Source: Dokdonella_A ginsengisoli
GTDB lineage: Bacteria; Pseudomonadota; Gammaproteobacteria; Xanthomonadales; Rhodanobacteraceae
Direction: 5' to 3'
Assembly: GCF_042652785.1 (NCBI RefSeq)
Contig: NZ_JBHSHD010000008.1
Coordinates: forward strand, 310,001 to 374,000
DNA length: 64,000 nt
Position 1 is the first letter of the stretch. Each line of letters begins with the position of its first letter. A model generated the notes under the pieces. That model did no database searches. It saw only the letters and a list, made by a program, of their open reading frames with translations, and had not been told where the DNA came from. The position numbers and the translations under genes are program-made. Positions 36,646-44,757 of the stretch are shown here, in pieces.

Positions 36646-39291
36646 ATGAGCGACGAAACCCCTCCCGATCCGGCGCCGGCCGCCAAGCACGGCTGGCGCG
36701 CGCGCCTGCGCTGGCTGGTGCCGATCGCCTTCCTCGCGCTGGTCGGCTGGCTGCTGGTGCTGGGCATCAGCGAGTTCAACCTGCAGGAGATGCAGCGCAC
36801 CCTGCTCGAGGTGCCGACCCTGTCCGGGCTCGGCGTCGCCGCGCTGGCGCTGTTCGCGGTCGCCTTCACCGGACTCATCGACGTCGCCATCGCGCGCTGG
36901 CTCGGCCTGCCGATACCGGCGCGCGAGATGCTGCGCCTGGCCTTCGTGGCGAACGCGCTGTCGAACACGCTGAACCTGTCCGGCGCGGTCGGCTCGGGCG
37001 TGCGCCTGCTCGGCCTGTCGACGCACCGCCTCGCGCTGCCGTCGAGCGCCGCGCTTATCGGGCTGCAGGTGCTGTCGCTGCCGCTGGGCCTGTCGGTGCT
37101 GATCGTCGCCACCCTGGCGCTCGGCTCGACGCCGATCACGCCGAGCGCGACGACGCGCTGGCTGGCGGTGGCGATCCTGGTCGCCGCGGCGCTGTACCTG
37201 CCGGCGTTCTTCGTGCTGACCTCGCGCCGCCGCCTGATGCGCTGGCTGCCGCAGGGCACCTCGCTGCCGCCGCTGCGGCTCAAGCTGACCCTGGCGCTGC
37301 TGTCGTTCGTCGACTGGCTGCTCGCCGCCGCCGTGCTGTACGCCTGCCTGTACGTGACCGGCGTGCACGTCAAGCCGGGACCGATGCTCGGCAGCTTCGC
37401 CGCGGCGCAGACGCTGGGCCTGCTCAGCCTGATTCCCGGCGGCTTCGGCGTCTTCGACGGACTGATGCTGCTGGCGCTGACCAGCGACGGCTACGAGAGC
37501 GCCGCGGTCCTGTCGGCGCTGTTCCTGTTCCGCATCGCCTACTACCTGGTGCCGCTGCTGGCCGGCCTGTACCTGGGCTCGGGCATGCTGGCCGAACGCC
37601 TGCCGGTGGTCGCGCGCGCGAGCGGGCGGCTGCGCGCGCATCCGCTGTTCGGCCTGCTCGGTCTTCCGGCCAGCCTGCTCGCCGGCTTCGGCATCCGCGT
37701 GCTGGCGGTGCTGACGTTCTTCGCCGGCCTGGTGCTGCTCGCCTCGGCCGCGATCCCCAGCGTGCACGAGCACATCGAGGTGGTGCGCGAGGTGCTGCCG
37801 CTCGCCGCGGTGGAAAGTTCCTACTGGCTGTCGATCCTCACCGGCGTGCTCCTGCTCGGCCTCGGCCGCGGCATCGACGGCCGCCTGCGCGTGGCCTACC
37901 GGCTCGCCTCGATCACCCTGGTGGCCGCCGCCGCGCTGGCGATCACCAAGGGCCTGCATTTCGGCGAGGCGGCGTTCCTGCTCGCGATCGCGATGCTGCT
38001 GCGCGCGCGCAAGCGCGAGTTCACGCAGCGCGCCATGAGCCTGACCTCGCTGACCACCTTCACCTGGCTCGCCGGCCTGCTGGTGGTGGTGCTCGCCTTC
38101 TTCGCCATCGGCATGCTCGCGGTGCTCGGCGACGACAGCTTCGACCTGTGGTACTTCGGCATCGGCGAGCATTCCTCCAAGCTCGCGCGCGGCCTGTTCG
38201 CCGCTGCGCTGGGCCTGGCGATCTATCTCATCTGGCAGTCGTTCTCGGTGCGCCGGCCGCCGCTCAAGCCGCCCGAGCGCGCCGAGCTGGAACGCGCGCG
38301 CGAGGTCTACCTCGAACACGGCGGCGGCGAGTTCGCGCACCTGAGCTTCATGGGCGACAAGCACCTGTTCTGGTCCGGCGACCACGGACCCGGCAAGGGC
38401 CGCGCCGTGGTCGCCTACGGCGCGGTGCGCGACCGCCTCGTCGCGCTCGGCTCGCCGTGCGGGCCGGAGGCCGCGATCAAGCGTGCGATCCTCGACTTCC
38501 GCCAGTTCGCCGACGCGCAGGACCGCGTGCCGCTGTTCTACGAGGTCCTCGAGCCGGATCTTTCGCTGTACCACGACCTCGGTTTCGACCTGTTCAAGCT
38601 CGGCGAGCTGGCCATCATCCGGCTGGAGGAATTCACGCTGGCCGGCAAGCGCTGGGAGGACCTGCGCCAGGCGGTGAACCGCTCGGTCAAGGAACGCCTG
38701 ACCTTCGAGCTGATCGATCCGCCGTTCGACACCGTGCTGATGAGCGAGCTCGAACGCGTCTCCGACGCGTGGCTGGCCGACAAGGGCGCGCACGAGAAGA
38801 GCTTCTCGCTCGGCCGCTTCGACGCGGACTACTTCGCCTGGAGCCCGCTCGCCCTGGTCCGCCGCGACGGCGAGCTGCTCGCCTTCGCCAACGTGCTGCC
38901 GCCGTACGGCCCGAACGGCACCGCCAGCGTGGACCTGATGCGCCACGTCGATGGCGCGCCGCGCGGCACGATGGACTTCCTGTTCGCCCGCGTCATGCAG
39001 TGGGCGAAGGAGCGCGGCTACGAGAGCTTCAGCCTCGGCATGGCGCCGCTGTCGGCGGTGGGCGACAACCCCTACGCGCGCATCAACGAGCGACTCGCCG
39101 CGCTGGCGTTCCAGTACGGCGGACGCTTCTACAACTACCAGGGTCTGCGCCGCTACAAGGAGAAGTTCGGGCCGCAGTGGACCGGCTCGTACCTGGCCTA
39201 CCCGCGCGGCCTGTGGGTGCCGGGCCTGCTGATCGACATCGCCGCCCTGGTCGCCGGCGGCTACCGGCGCTTCCTGTTCGGCGGAAGATAG
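36646..39291 (+). CDS. mprF: Bifunctional lysylphosphatidylglycerol flippase/synthetase
   Basis: 881 residues. The N-terminal part (to about 540) has some 14 membrane segments and is the flippase. The C-terminal DUF2156 domain (about 560-850) is the tRNA-dependent synthetase: LSFMGDKHLFW, GSPCGPEAAIKRAI, EDLRQAVNRSVKER, GTMDFLFARVMQWAKERG, AALAFQYGGRFYNYQGL. It transfers lysine from Lys-tRNA to phosphatidylglycerol and moves the lipid outward, lowering the negative charge of the envelope and susceptibility to cationic peptides. The neighbouring VirJ-like hydrolase would reverse this. Confidence 0.95.
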   Translation: MSDETPPDPAPAAKHGWRARLRWLVPIAFLALVGWLLVLGISEFNLQEMQRTLLEVPTLSGLGVAALALFAVAFTGLIDVAIARWLGLPIPAREMLRLAFVANALSNTLNLSGAVGSGVRLLGLSTHRLALPSSAALIGLQVLSLPLGLSVLIVATLALGSTPITPSATTRWLAVAILVAAALYLPAFFVLTSRRRLMRWLPQGTSLPPLRLKLTLALLSFVDWLLAAAVLYACLYVTGVHVKPGPMLGSFAAAQTLGLLSLIPGGFGVFDGLMLLALTSDGYESAAVLSALFLFRIAYYLVPLLAGLYLGSGMLAERLPVVARASGRLRAHPLFGLLGLPASLLAGFGIRVLAVLTFFAGLVLLASAAIPSVHEHIEVVREVLPLAAVESSYWLSILTGVLLLGLGRGIDGRLRVAYRLASITLVAAAALAITKGLHFGEAAFLLAIAMLLRARKREFTQRAMSLTSLTTFTWLAGLLVVVLAFFAIGMLAVLGDDSFDLWYFGIGEHSSKLARGLFAAALGLAIYLIWQSFSVRRPPLKPPERAELERAREVYLEHGGGEFAHLSFMGDKHLFWSGDHGPGKGRAVVAYGAVRDRLVALGSPCGPEAAIKRAILDFRQFADAQDRVPLFYEVLEPDLSLYHDLGFDLFKLGELAIIRLEEFTLAGKRWEDLRQAVNRSVKERLTFELIDPPFDTVLMSELERVSDAWLADKGAHEKSFSLGRFDADYFAWSPLALVRRDGELLAFANVLPPYGPNGTASVDLMRHVDGAPRGTMDFLFARVMQWAKERGYESFSLGMAPLSAVGDNPYARINERLAALAFQYGGRFYNYQGLRRYKEKFGPQWTGSYLAYPRGLWVPGLLIDIAALVAGGYRRFLFGGR

Positions 39292-39353
39292 CCGCTCGAA
39301 TCGATATCGCCCGTATCGCTCGCCGCGATCGCGACCGACGAAGAACCGGTTCT

Positions 39354-39413
39354 CGCACGGACGCGCAGACGCCGGGAAGGAAATTCCTGATTCCGTGCCT
39401 GGGCGTCCGTGCG
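39354..39413. repeat. Inverted repeat between convergent mprF and DUF2167 genes
   Basis: An 11-bp perfect inverted repeat, CGCACGGACGC (39354-39364) and GCGTCCGTGCG (39403-39413), has a 38-bp loop. It lies between two convergent genes and has no T-run, so it is probably a repeat-derived 3' hairpin. Confidence 0.55.
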
Positions 39414-39453
39414 GGAAATCGCCTTGCGCGGCACTGCCTGGAAGCGGCGTCGC

Positions 39454-40467
39454 TCAGGGTTCCTGCAGCGCCGCCGCGCCGCTGACGACGGCGGCGAGAT
39501 CGTACTTGGCCTTGCGGTCGAACAGGCGCGAGTAGTCGGCGTAGGCCTGGCCCTGGTCGAAGGTGATGCGGCCGGCAGCCAGGCGCACGCTGCGCAGGCA
39601 CAGCTCCTGCCGCTTCGTGCCGACCTCCAGGACCGAGAACAGCAGCATGCCGCGGCGGCCGAGCTTGGCCGCGTAGCAGTCGAGGCGGTGCGCCTCGTCG
39701 CCCTCGTAGGCCAGTTCCTCGACCCAGGTCGCACTGTCGCGGCCGACGTCGAACGAGGGCACCTCGACGTAGCGCACGAGACGGAAATCCGGCTCGCCCT
39801 CGCCCTGCCGTTCCGACAGCCGGGCCAGCGCGTCCTGCGCGTCGACGAACATCTGGTCGCGCGTGCGGGCGGCGAAGCCGTTCTCGCGCACGTAGCCGTC
39901 GCCGAGCCATTCGATCTCGACGAACCAGGCGTCGTCGGCGCCGAGCTCGACGCTCTCGTGCACCAGCCATCCGACACTCGACGGATTGAGGCCGCCGCCG
40001 ACTTCCTCGTACAGCGCCTGCAGGCTGTCGCGGTCGATGAAGCGGAAATGCGCCGGCACCTCCAGCGCGGCCGCCGCCGGCGCGATCTCGACGCGCCCGC
40101 CGCGCGGCTGCAGCTTGGCCAGCGCGATCGACAGGCGCAGCTTGTCGTCGAGCGCGTCGCCGCCGCGCGTCCGGGCCGGCGTCGGCGACGTCGCGCCTTC
40201 GACCGCCGCGGTGGCGTCGGCGTAGCGCTGCAGCTCCTGCAGGTCGCGTGCGAACAAGGCCCACGACACGCCGAACAGCGCGATCGCCGCGATCAGCGGC
40301 ACGCGCACGCCGAGGTCCTTGTCGTTCCAGTAGCGCACCAGCACGTACAGGCCGATCGGCGACAGCAGCAGCATGCCGATCGCCAGCCCCTTGCTCGCCT
40401 GCCAGACGCGCGTGACGGCGAACAGGTAGATCAGCCCGCCCAGGGAGAGCAGCAGCAGCGACGTCAT
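39454..40467 (-). CDS. DUF2167-like membrane protein
   Basis: 337 residues. Two membrane segments lie near the N-terminus (residues 1-22 and 54-70), followed by a soluble region of 250 residues. The part FIDRDSLQALYEEVGGGL ... GWLVHESVELGADDAWFVEIEWLGDGYVRENG fits the DUF2167 pattern, in which a Phe-x-Asp/Asp-x-L phrase is followed by a DGYV segment. The expected proline-rich C-terminal WaepPhYd block is replaced by RYVEVPSFDVGRDSATWVEEL, so it is a divergent member. GAGGTT precedes ATG 40467. Function unknown. Confidence 0.65.
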   Translation of the reverse strand: MTSLLLLSLGGLIYLFAVTRVWQASKGLAIGMLLLSPIGLYVLVRYWNDKDLGVRVPLIAAIALFGVSWALFARDLQELQRYADATAAVEGATSPTPARTRGGDALDDKLRLSIALAKLQPRGGRVEIAPAAAALEVPAHFRFIDRDSLQALYEEVGGGLNPSSVGWLVHESVELGADDAWFVEIEWLGDGYVRENGFAARTRDQMFVDAQDALARLSERQGEGEPDFRLVRYVEVPSFDVGRDSATWVEELAYEGDEAHRLDCYAAKLGRRGMLLFSVLEVGTKRQELCLRSVRLAAGRITFDQGQAYADYSRLFDRKAKYDLAAVVSGAAALQEP

Positions 40468-40605
40468 CGGGAACCTCGAAACGCGGTGCCGGCCGTGCAG
40501 CGCAGTCCGCACGCGGCAGCGATCGCCGCGACGGATCCGCAGCGGCGGGGACGAAGGATCGGCGCCGGTCGGCGCGAGGCGGTTCGGCGCGAGATCATCG
40601 GGCGT

Positions 40606-41061
40606 CTAGCGCAGGTCGACGCGCAGGACCTGGTTGCGCGTCAGCGTGTAGGTCGCGTTGCCGCCGGGCCGCTTCACGCGCAAGGTCACCTGCCGCGCGT
40701 CGGCCGACCCGACCACGCCGCGATGCACGCGCTCGCCGGCCGTGGTGATCGCCACGCGCCGGCCGATGTTGTGCGCGAGTTCGGCGAACGGCATGCCGGC
40801 CTCGCGTGCCGGCGCTGCCAGCCACTCGTCGTGCGGAGTCGGCGGCGGCGCGACGACCGAGGCGACCACCGGCACCGCGGCCGGTGCCTGCGGCTCGGCC
40901 GGAACCGCCGGCGGCGGCGGCGCGGCCGGCTTGCCGGCCAGCCCGGCGCGCTCGGCGCGGATCAGCGCCTCGATGCGTGCCTCGTCTTCTTCCAGCGTCG
41001 CCGCACCCGCGGCCGCGGCGACCAGCGCCAGCGCGAGAGCCGTCACGATCCGTCCGCCCAT
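40606..41061 (-). CDS. Small secreted protein with Sm-like C-terminal domain (hypothetical)
   Basis: 151 residues. Signal peptide (1-20, AAAAGA), an acidic/Ala-Pro-rich linker (VAPPPTPHDEW) and a C-terminal region of about 60 residues in alternating hydrophobic strands (RRVAITTAGERVHRGVVGSA, VTLRVKRPGG, YTLTRNQVLRVDL). The strand spacing and the G-x-x-V-x-I pattern recall an Sm/SH3-like barrel. No family is recognised. A strong 15-bp hairpin lies 29-62 nt upstream of the start. Confidence 0.6.
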   Translation of the reverse strand: MGGRIVTALALALVAAAAGAATLEEDEARIEALIRAERAGLAGKPAAPPPPAVPAEPQAPAAVPVVASVVAPPPTPHDEWLAAPAREAGMPFAELAHNIGRRVAITTAGERVHRGVVGSADARQVTLRVKRPGGNATYTLTRNQVLRVDLR

Positions 41062-41089
41062 CTGACACCCCCTGCACCCCGAAATGCGT

Positions 41090-41123
41090 CGGCCCGCGCA
41101 TCGGGAGTCCGATGTGCGGGCCG
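41090..41123 (-). promoter_or_regulatory. Stable stem-loop in the leader of the Sm-like protein gene
   Basis: CGGCCCGCGCATCGG and CCGATGTGCGGGCCG form a 15-bp stem with one G-U pair and a 4-base loop (GAGT on the plus strand). It starts 29 nt upstream of ATG 41061 and 86 nt downstream of the Ig-like gene's stop (41209), so it can act as leader structure or as a 3' hairpin for that gene. No U-run follows. Confidence 0.5.
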
Positions 41124-41208
41124 CACAATCAAAGCACAAATCGAAAGGGCATTTCGATACCGCGATCACTGCGCGACGAGAGCACGTCGCGCGGTGACCT
41201 TCACGACG

Positions 41209-42951
41209 TCACTGGAACGGCGTGCAGGGCGAATCGAAGCCGTCGGCGTGGATCAGCGAACCGACGTTGCGCAGCGCGAACGTGACCGGCGGCAGGCCGT
41301 CGGCGCCGACCAGTTCGGCGATCACCTCGTAGTCGCCCTCGATCTCGTTGGCGATCGCCTGCACGCGCGCCTTGCCGTCCGGCGCGGTCACCACGGTCAG
41401 CGACGTGCCGGTGTGGGTGCCGTCGGACAGGGTCGACGACGCGCCCGTGGCCGGCGCCTCGAAGCGCACCTGCAGGCCGCTATAGGGCGAGCCGTCCGGT
41501 CGCGCCACCGCCACTTCGAGCGCGCAGCGGAAGGCGCTGTTGACCTCGCCCGTCTGCCGGCCGCCGCCGCCCTGGTCGATCGTGGTGCCGCCCGGCAGGG
41601 TGTTGGTCAGGTCGAACTCGATCGGCTCGGCGACGCCGGCAAGACTGGCCGTGGCCACGTAGCTGCCCGGCAGTGCGTTGGCCATCGCGGTGACCGAGAC
41701 CAAGCCGTTCGCATCGGTCGTCGCCTCGCTCGCCGACAAGGTCGCGGACGCCCCCGCCGACGGCGTCGCGAACGTCACCGCGGCGCCCTCGACCGGATTG
41801 CCGAACTCGTCGCTGACCTTGGCCACCAGCGGTTCGGCGAACATCGTCGCCACGTCGGTGCTCTGCGCATCCTGCGGGCCGACCGCGTCGATCGCCACCG
41901 GCTCCGCGGCGGTGTTGATCAGCGAGAACGTCGCCGGCGTGTCGACGCCGGTCACGCTGACGCTGATCGTGTAGCCGCCGGACACCGTGTTCGCGGTCGC
42001 CGTGGCCGAGGCGACGCCGTTCGCTCCGGTCAGCACGGTGCTGGCCGACAGGACGGCGCCGGCGCCGCTGGCGGGCGCGTCGAACTGCACGGCCACGTTC
42101 GGTACCGGGTCGCCGTCGGCGTCGGTCACCTTGACCGTCAGCGGCTGCGGGAACGGCTGACCGACCGTTGCGCTCTGCGTCGCGCCGTCGACGGCGACGA
42201 CGGAGCCGGCCACCGGATTGATCGCGCCGGCATCCAGCCAGACGTGCGTGTACGTCGCCGCGGCGAGCAGGCTGGCGGTGAGCAGGCCCGACGGCGTGCC
42301 GAGCAGCTGGACGTCGATGTTGCCGTCGACCGGCGCGATCACGTCGTGGCGCAGCGTCACCTCGTATTCGTTGACGCCGATGGTGCCGAGCGTGATCAGC
42401 TGCGGCGGGGCGGTCTTGGTCGAGGCCAGGGTGGTGCCGTTGGCGCGCAGCGCGAGGCCGACGTTGCCGCTGCCGAGCACGCCCAGATCGAGCACGCCGG
42501 CGACGCTGACGCGTGCGCGGATCGTGTAGCGCTTGCCGACCTCGTAGCCGACCGGCAGGGTCTGGCTGAAGAAGCCGCCGTTGTTGATCAGGCCGAGCAC
42601 GTTGATGCCGAGCAGGCCACCGATCGTGGCGCCCTCGCCCTGGGCGATGGACAGTTCCGGCGGCGCCAGCAGGCCGAGTGCACCGTAGTAGGAGCCGGTC
42701 CACGGGCCGCTGCTGCCGATCGCGACGTCGCTGCCGCTGCCGCCGATCAGGCCGCCGCCGATCGTGCCGACGTTGGTGGCGGAGGAGAAATCGCCGTTCG
42801 GGATCGGCACGTCCACGGCTCCGGCCGGAGCGGCGGCGAGCAGGCAGGCGCCGGCGAGTGCGGCGGCGACGAACGCAGGAAGACCACGCCGGCTCGTACG
42901 GTTCGGACGCGCGCGCTGCGGAAGAAAGGAATGCGGAAGATCGGTTTTCAT
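41209..42951 (-). CDS. Secreted Ig-like (Big_1-type) repeat protein
   Basis: 580 residues. Signal peptide (to about residue 45, AAAPAGA), a 180-residue beta-rich N-terminal domain starting VPIPNGDFSSATN, then three immunoglobulin-like domains of about 90 residues (GQPFPQPLTVKVTDADGDPV, MFAEPLVAKVSDEFGNPVEG, SAFRCALEVAVARPDGSPY). These share the Big_1 pattern of invasin/filamentous adhesins. The last residues are SLIHADGFDSPCTPFQ, close to the tail IFADGFDGG of the 30833 gene product. Probably a surface or secreted adhesin-like protein. Its stop is followed by a GC hairpin at 41171-41192. Confidence 0.78.
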   Translation of the reverse strand: MKTDLPHSFLPQRARPNRTSRRGLPAFVAAALAGACLLAAAPAGAVDVPIPNGDFSSATNVGTIGGGLIGGSGSDVAIGSSGPWTGSYYGALGLLAPPELSIAQGEGATIGGLLGINVLGLINNGGFFSQTLPVGYEVGKRYTIRARVSVAGVLDLGVLGSGNVGLALRANGTTLASTKTAPPQLITLGTIGVNEYEVTLRHDVIAPVDGNIDVQLLGTPSGLLTASLLAAATYTHVWLDAGAINPVAGSVVAVDGATQSATVGQPFPQPLTVKVTDADGDPVPNVAVQFDAPASGAGAVLSASTVLTGANGVASATATANTVSGGYTISVSVTGVDTPATFSLINTAAEPVAIDAVGPQDAQSTDVATMFAEPLVAKVSDEFGNPVEGAAVTFATPSAGASATLSASEATTDANGLVSVTAMANALPGSYVATASLAGVAEPIEFDLTNTLPGGTTIDQGGGGRQTGEVNSAFRCALEVAVARPDGSPYSGLQVRFEAPATGASSTLSDGTHTGTSLTVVTAPDGKARVQAIANEIEGDYEVIAELVGADGLPPVTFALRNVGSLIHADGFDSPCTPFQ

Positions 42952-43257
42952 GGTTCGCCTCTCGTTGCGTGTGCAAGCGGAGACGAAGGGAATCGGGAGG
43001 GGCTGCGCAGACGGGTCGCGGAGCGCTCTCGATCGGCATCCGCAACAGGCCAGAAAGCACGGCGCCGTGCGCGCCGCCTCGCGTCTTGCCTCGTACGGAC
43101 GCCCCCCTTCGTCGCCGACGATGCGGGCAGCTTAGGCTGCGGCGGAGGCGGCGGAGACCTGCACGTTCTTACAGGTCCACAAGGGGATTTTTTCACTTCG
43201 CATCGACACGCCGCCGTGTTGAATCACCGGTCACGCGCGCCGTCGCGCGCGGTTGCG
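42952..43257. other. Intergenic region between acvB 3' end and Ig-like gene start
   Basis: 306 bp. A GC-rich hairpin (GCGCGC / GCGCGC at 43235-43250) lies just after the acvB stop and may help end that transcript. The rest must hold the promoter of the minus-strand Ig-like gene, but no convincing -35/-10 pair was seen. An A/T-rich tract at 43187-43197 is the only AT-rich patch. Nothing else is supported. Confidence 0.4.
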
Positions 43258-44757
43258 TCACGGCGACGCGGCGGAGAGTTCGCGCACGAGCAGCGCGCCG
43301 AGCGCGTCGTAGTCGCCGTCGTAGTGATGGCCGCCGGGAAGGCTCGCCGCGCGCATCGCCGGCTGCGCCTTGCGGCAGGGGCTGTCGTCCTCGTCGGCGC
43401 CGTGCACGCACAGCAGGGGCACCTTCGACGCCGCGATCTCCGGCGCGATCGGCAGCGCCTCGTCGTGGTGCGTCGATCCGAACCAGTCGCCGACGTGGAT
43501 CTCGAACACGGCTTCGTCGTCCGGCGAGATCATCGCGCCGCCGCGCACGCGCCGGCGCAGCTCGTCGGGCAGGCGGTTGAGCACGACCGGCACCAGGCTC
43601 GCGCCGAACGAGTAGCCGATCAGCAGGAAGCGCGCCTGCGCATCGCTCTTGCCGTAGTGCGCGATGACCCGCGCCAGCGCCTGCGCGGTCGCTTCGGGCG
43701 TGCGCTTCTGCCAGAAGAACTTCAGCGTCGAGAAGCCGACCACGCGCATGCCCTTCGCGGCGAGGGCGTCGGCGACGCCGCGGTCGAGCCCGGCCCAGCC
43801 GCCGTCGCCGGTCAGCATGACGGCGACGTCGACCGGTCCCGCGGCCGGCGCGGTCGGTTCGATCTCGATCAGCGGCAGGTCGGCCACGTCGTCGGGCAGC
43901 GCTCCCGAGGCCGCGCCCGCCTGCATGCGTGCGTAGGCGCGCGCGAGTCCGGCCTGCGCAGCCGGTTCGGCCAGCACCGGCCACAGCTGGCCGACGAAGC
44001 GCCAGGCCGATGCGAGCGCCGTGCCGATGCCGTCGACGCGCGCGCCGCGCGCGAACGGCTGCGGCCGCCACGGCAGCGGAAACTTCGCCACCGGCTCGAC
44101 GCGGAAGCCGTCGCCGTCGGCGACCGTCATCGCGCCGGCGTCGCCGGCACACAAGACCTTGGAAAAACGCAGCGAGGCATCCCAGCCGAGCGTGATCAGT
44201 CCCTCGAAGGTGCCGGCCGGCGCCTGCGCGGTCATCGCGTAGGCGAACGTCGCGCCGGTGCCGTCGCCGACCACCAGCGGCACGGCGTACTCGGACAGTC
44301 CCTCGTGGCGCTCGATCCAGTGCGCGACCTCCTCGAAGTGCGCCGACGGATACGAGCACTTGTCCGAGGCGATCGCCTGCATGCGTTTCAGGTACGCCGG
44401 CAGGTCGATGCCGACCACCAGCACGCCCTGCCGCGCGAGCGCGTCGGCCAGTCCGTCCTGCCGCGCGCTCCAGCCGTCGCGATCGGACACCAGCAGCGCG
44501 GTGTGCGCGATCGCGCCCGGCGGCCGGCTCAGGTGCAGCGGACCGAACAGGCCGTAGTCGAGTGTGGAGGGCTGGGGGCTGAGTGTGGAGGGCTGAGGGC
44601 TCAGGGCTGAGGGCTGGATAGCGGGGGCTGTGCCGGCCGGACCGGAATTGCCTTCCGCCGCCGCGAGCGCTCCATCCAGCCCTCGGCCCTCGGCCCTCAG
44701 CCCTGGCACCAGCGCCAGCGCCAGTAGCGCAGCGACGATCCGGCCGCGCCGGCTCAT
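43258..44757 (-). CDS. acvB: AcvB/VirJ-type lysyl-phosphatidylglycerol hydrolase (two-domain)
   Basis: 499 residues, exported. It carries two alpha/beta-hydrolase-like domains. The first (about 68-265) has VVGDGTGATFAYA where a nucleophile elbow would be, with no Ser at the active position, so it is probably structural. The second (about 295-495) has LTGDGGWAGLDRGVADALA, VVGFSTLKFFW and an intact elbow GYSFGA with Ser383, as in VirJ. In Agrobacterium AcvB removes the lysine from Lys-PG. Residues 18-66 include a low-complexity linker (SALSPQPST repeated) derived from an inverted repeat of genomic type. The start overlaps the pepP stop by 4 nt. Confidence 0.85.
   Translation of the reverse strand: MSRRGRIVAALLALALVPGLRAEGRGLDGALAAAEGNSGPAGTAPAIQPSALSPQPSTLSPQPSTLDYGLFGPLHLSRPPGAIAHTALLVSDRDGWSARQDGLADALARQGVLVVGIDLPAYLKRMQAIASDKCSYPSAHFEEVAHWIERHEGLSEYAVPLVVGDGTGATFAYAMTAQAPAGTFEGLITLGWDASLRFSKVLCAGDAGAMTVADGDGFRVEPVAKFPLPWRPQPFARGARVDGIGTALASAWRFVGQLWPVLAEPAAQAGLARAYARMQAGAASGALPDDVADLPLIEIEPTAPAAGPVDVAVMLTGDGGWAGLDRGVADALAAKGMRVVGFSTLKFFWQKRTPEATAQALARVIAHYGKSDAQARFLLIGYSFGASLVPVVLNRLPDELRRRVRGGAMISPDDEAVFEIHVGDWFGSTHHDEALPIAPEIAASKVPLLCVHGADEDDSPCRKAQPAMRAASLPGGHHYDGDYDALGALLVRELSAASP
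44561..44705. repeat. GGGCTGA-family inverted repeat inside the acvB reading frame
   Basis: The left arm (44561-44618) is a run of AGGGCTGAGGGCT-type units; the right arm (44675-44705) is its complement (CAGCCCTCGGCCCTCGGCCC). The element covers acvB codons 18-66 and is translated as the Ser-Pro-Gln-rich linker, just past the signal peptide. The same unit is intergenic at 59017-59104 and 6638-6670. Confidence 0.75.

Noticed and set aside
35302..38946. Long minus-strand open frame antisense to cydX, the VirJ-like gene and mprF.
   Set aside because: Low-complexity Gln/Arg/Ala composition and no recognisable start context; the plus strand genes are convincing.
43030..43196. Small minus-strand frame with Pro/Arg-rich translation upstream of the Ig-like gene.
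   Set aside because: No credible start signal and atypical composition; more likely the promoter region.
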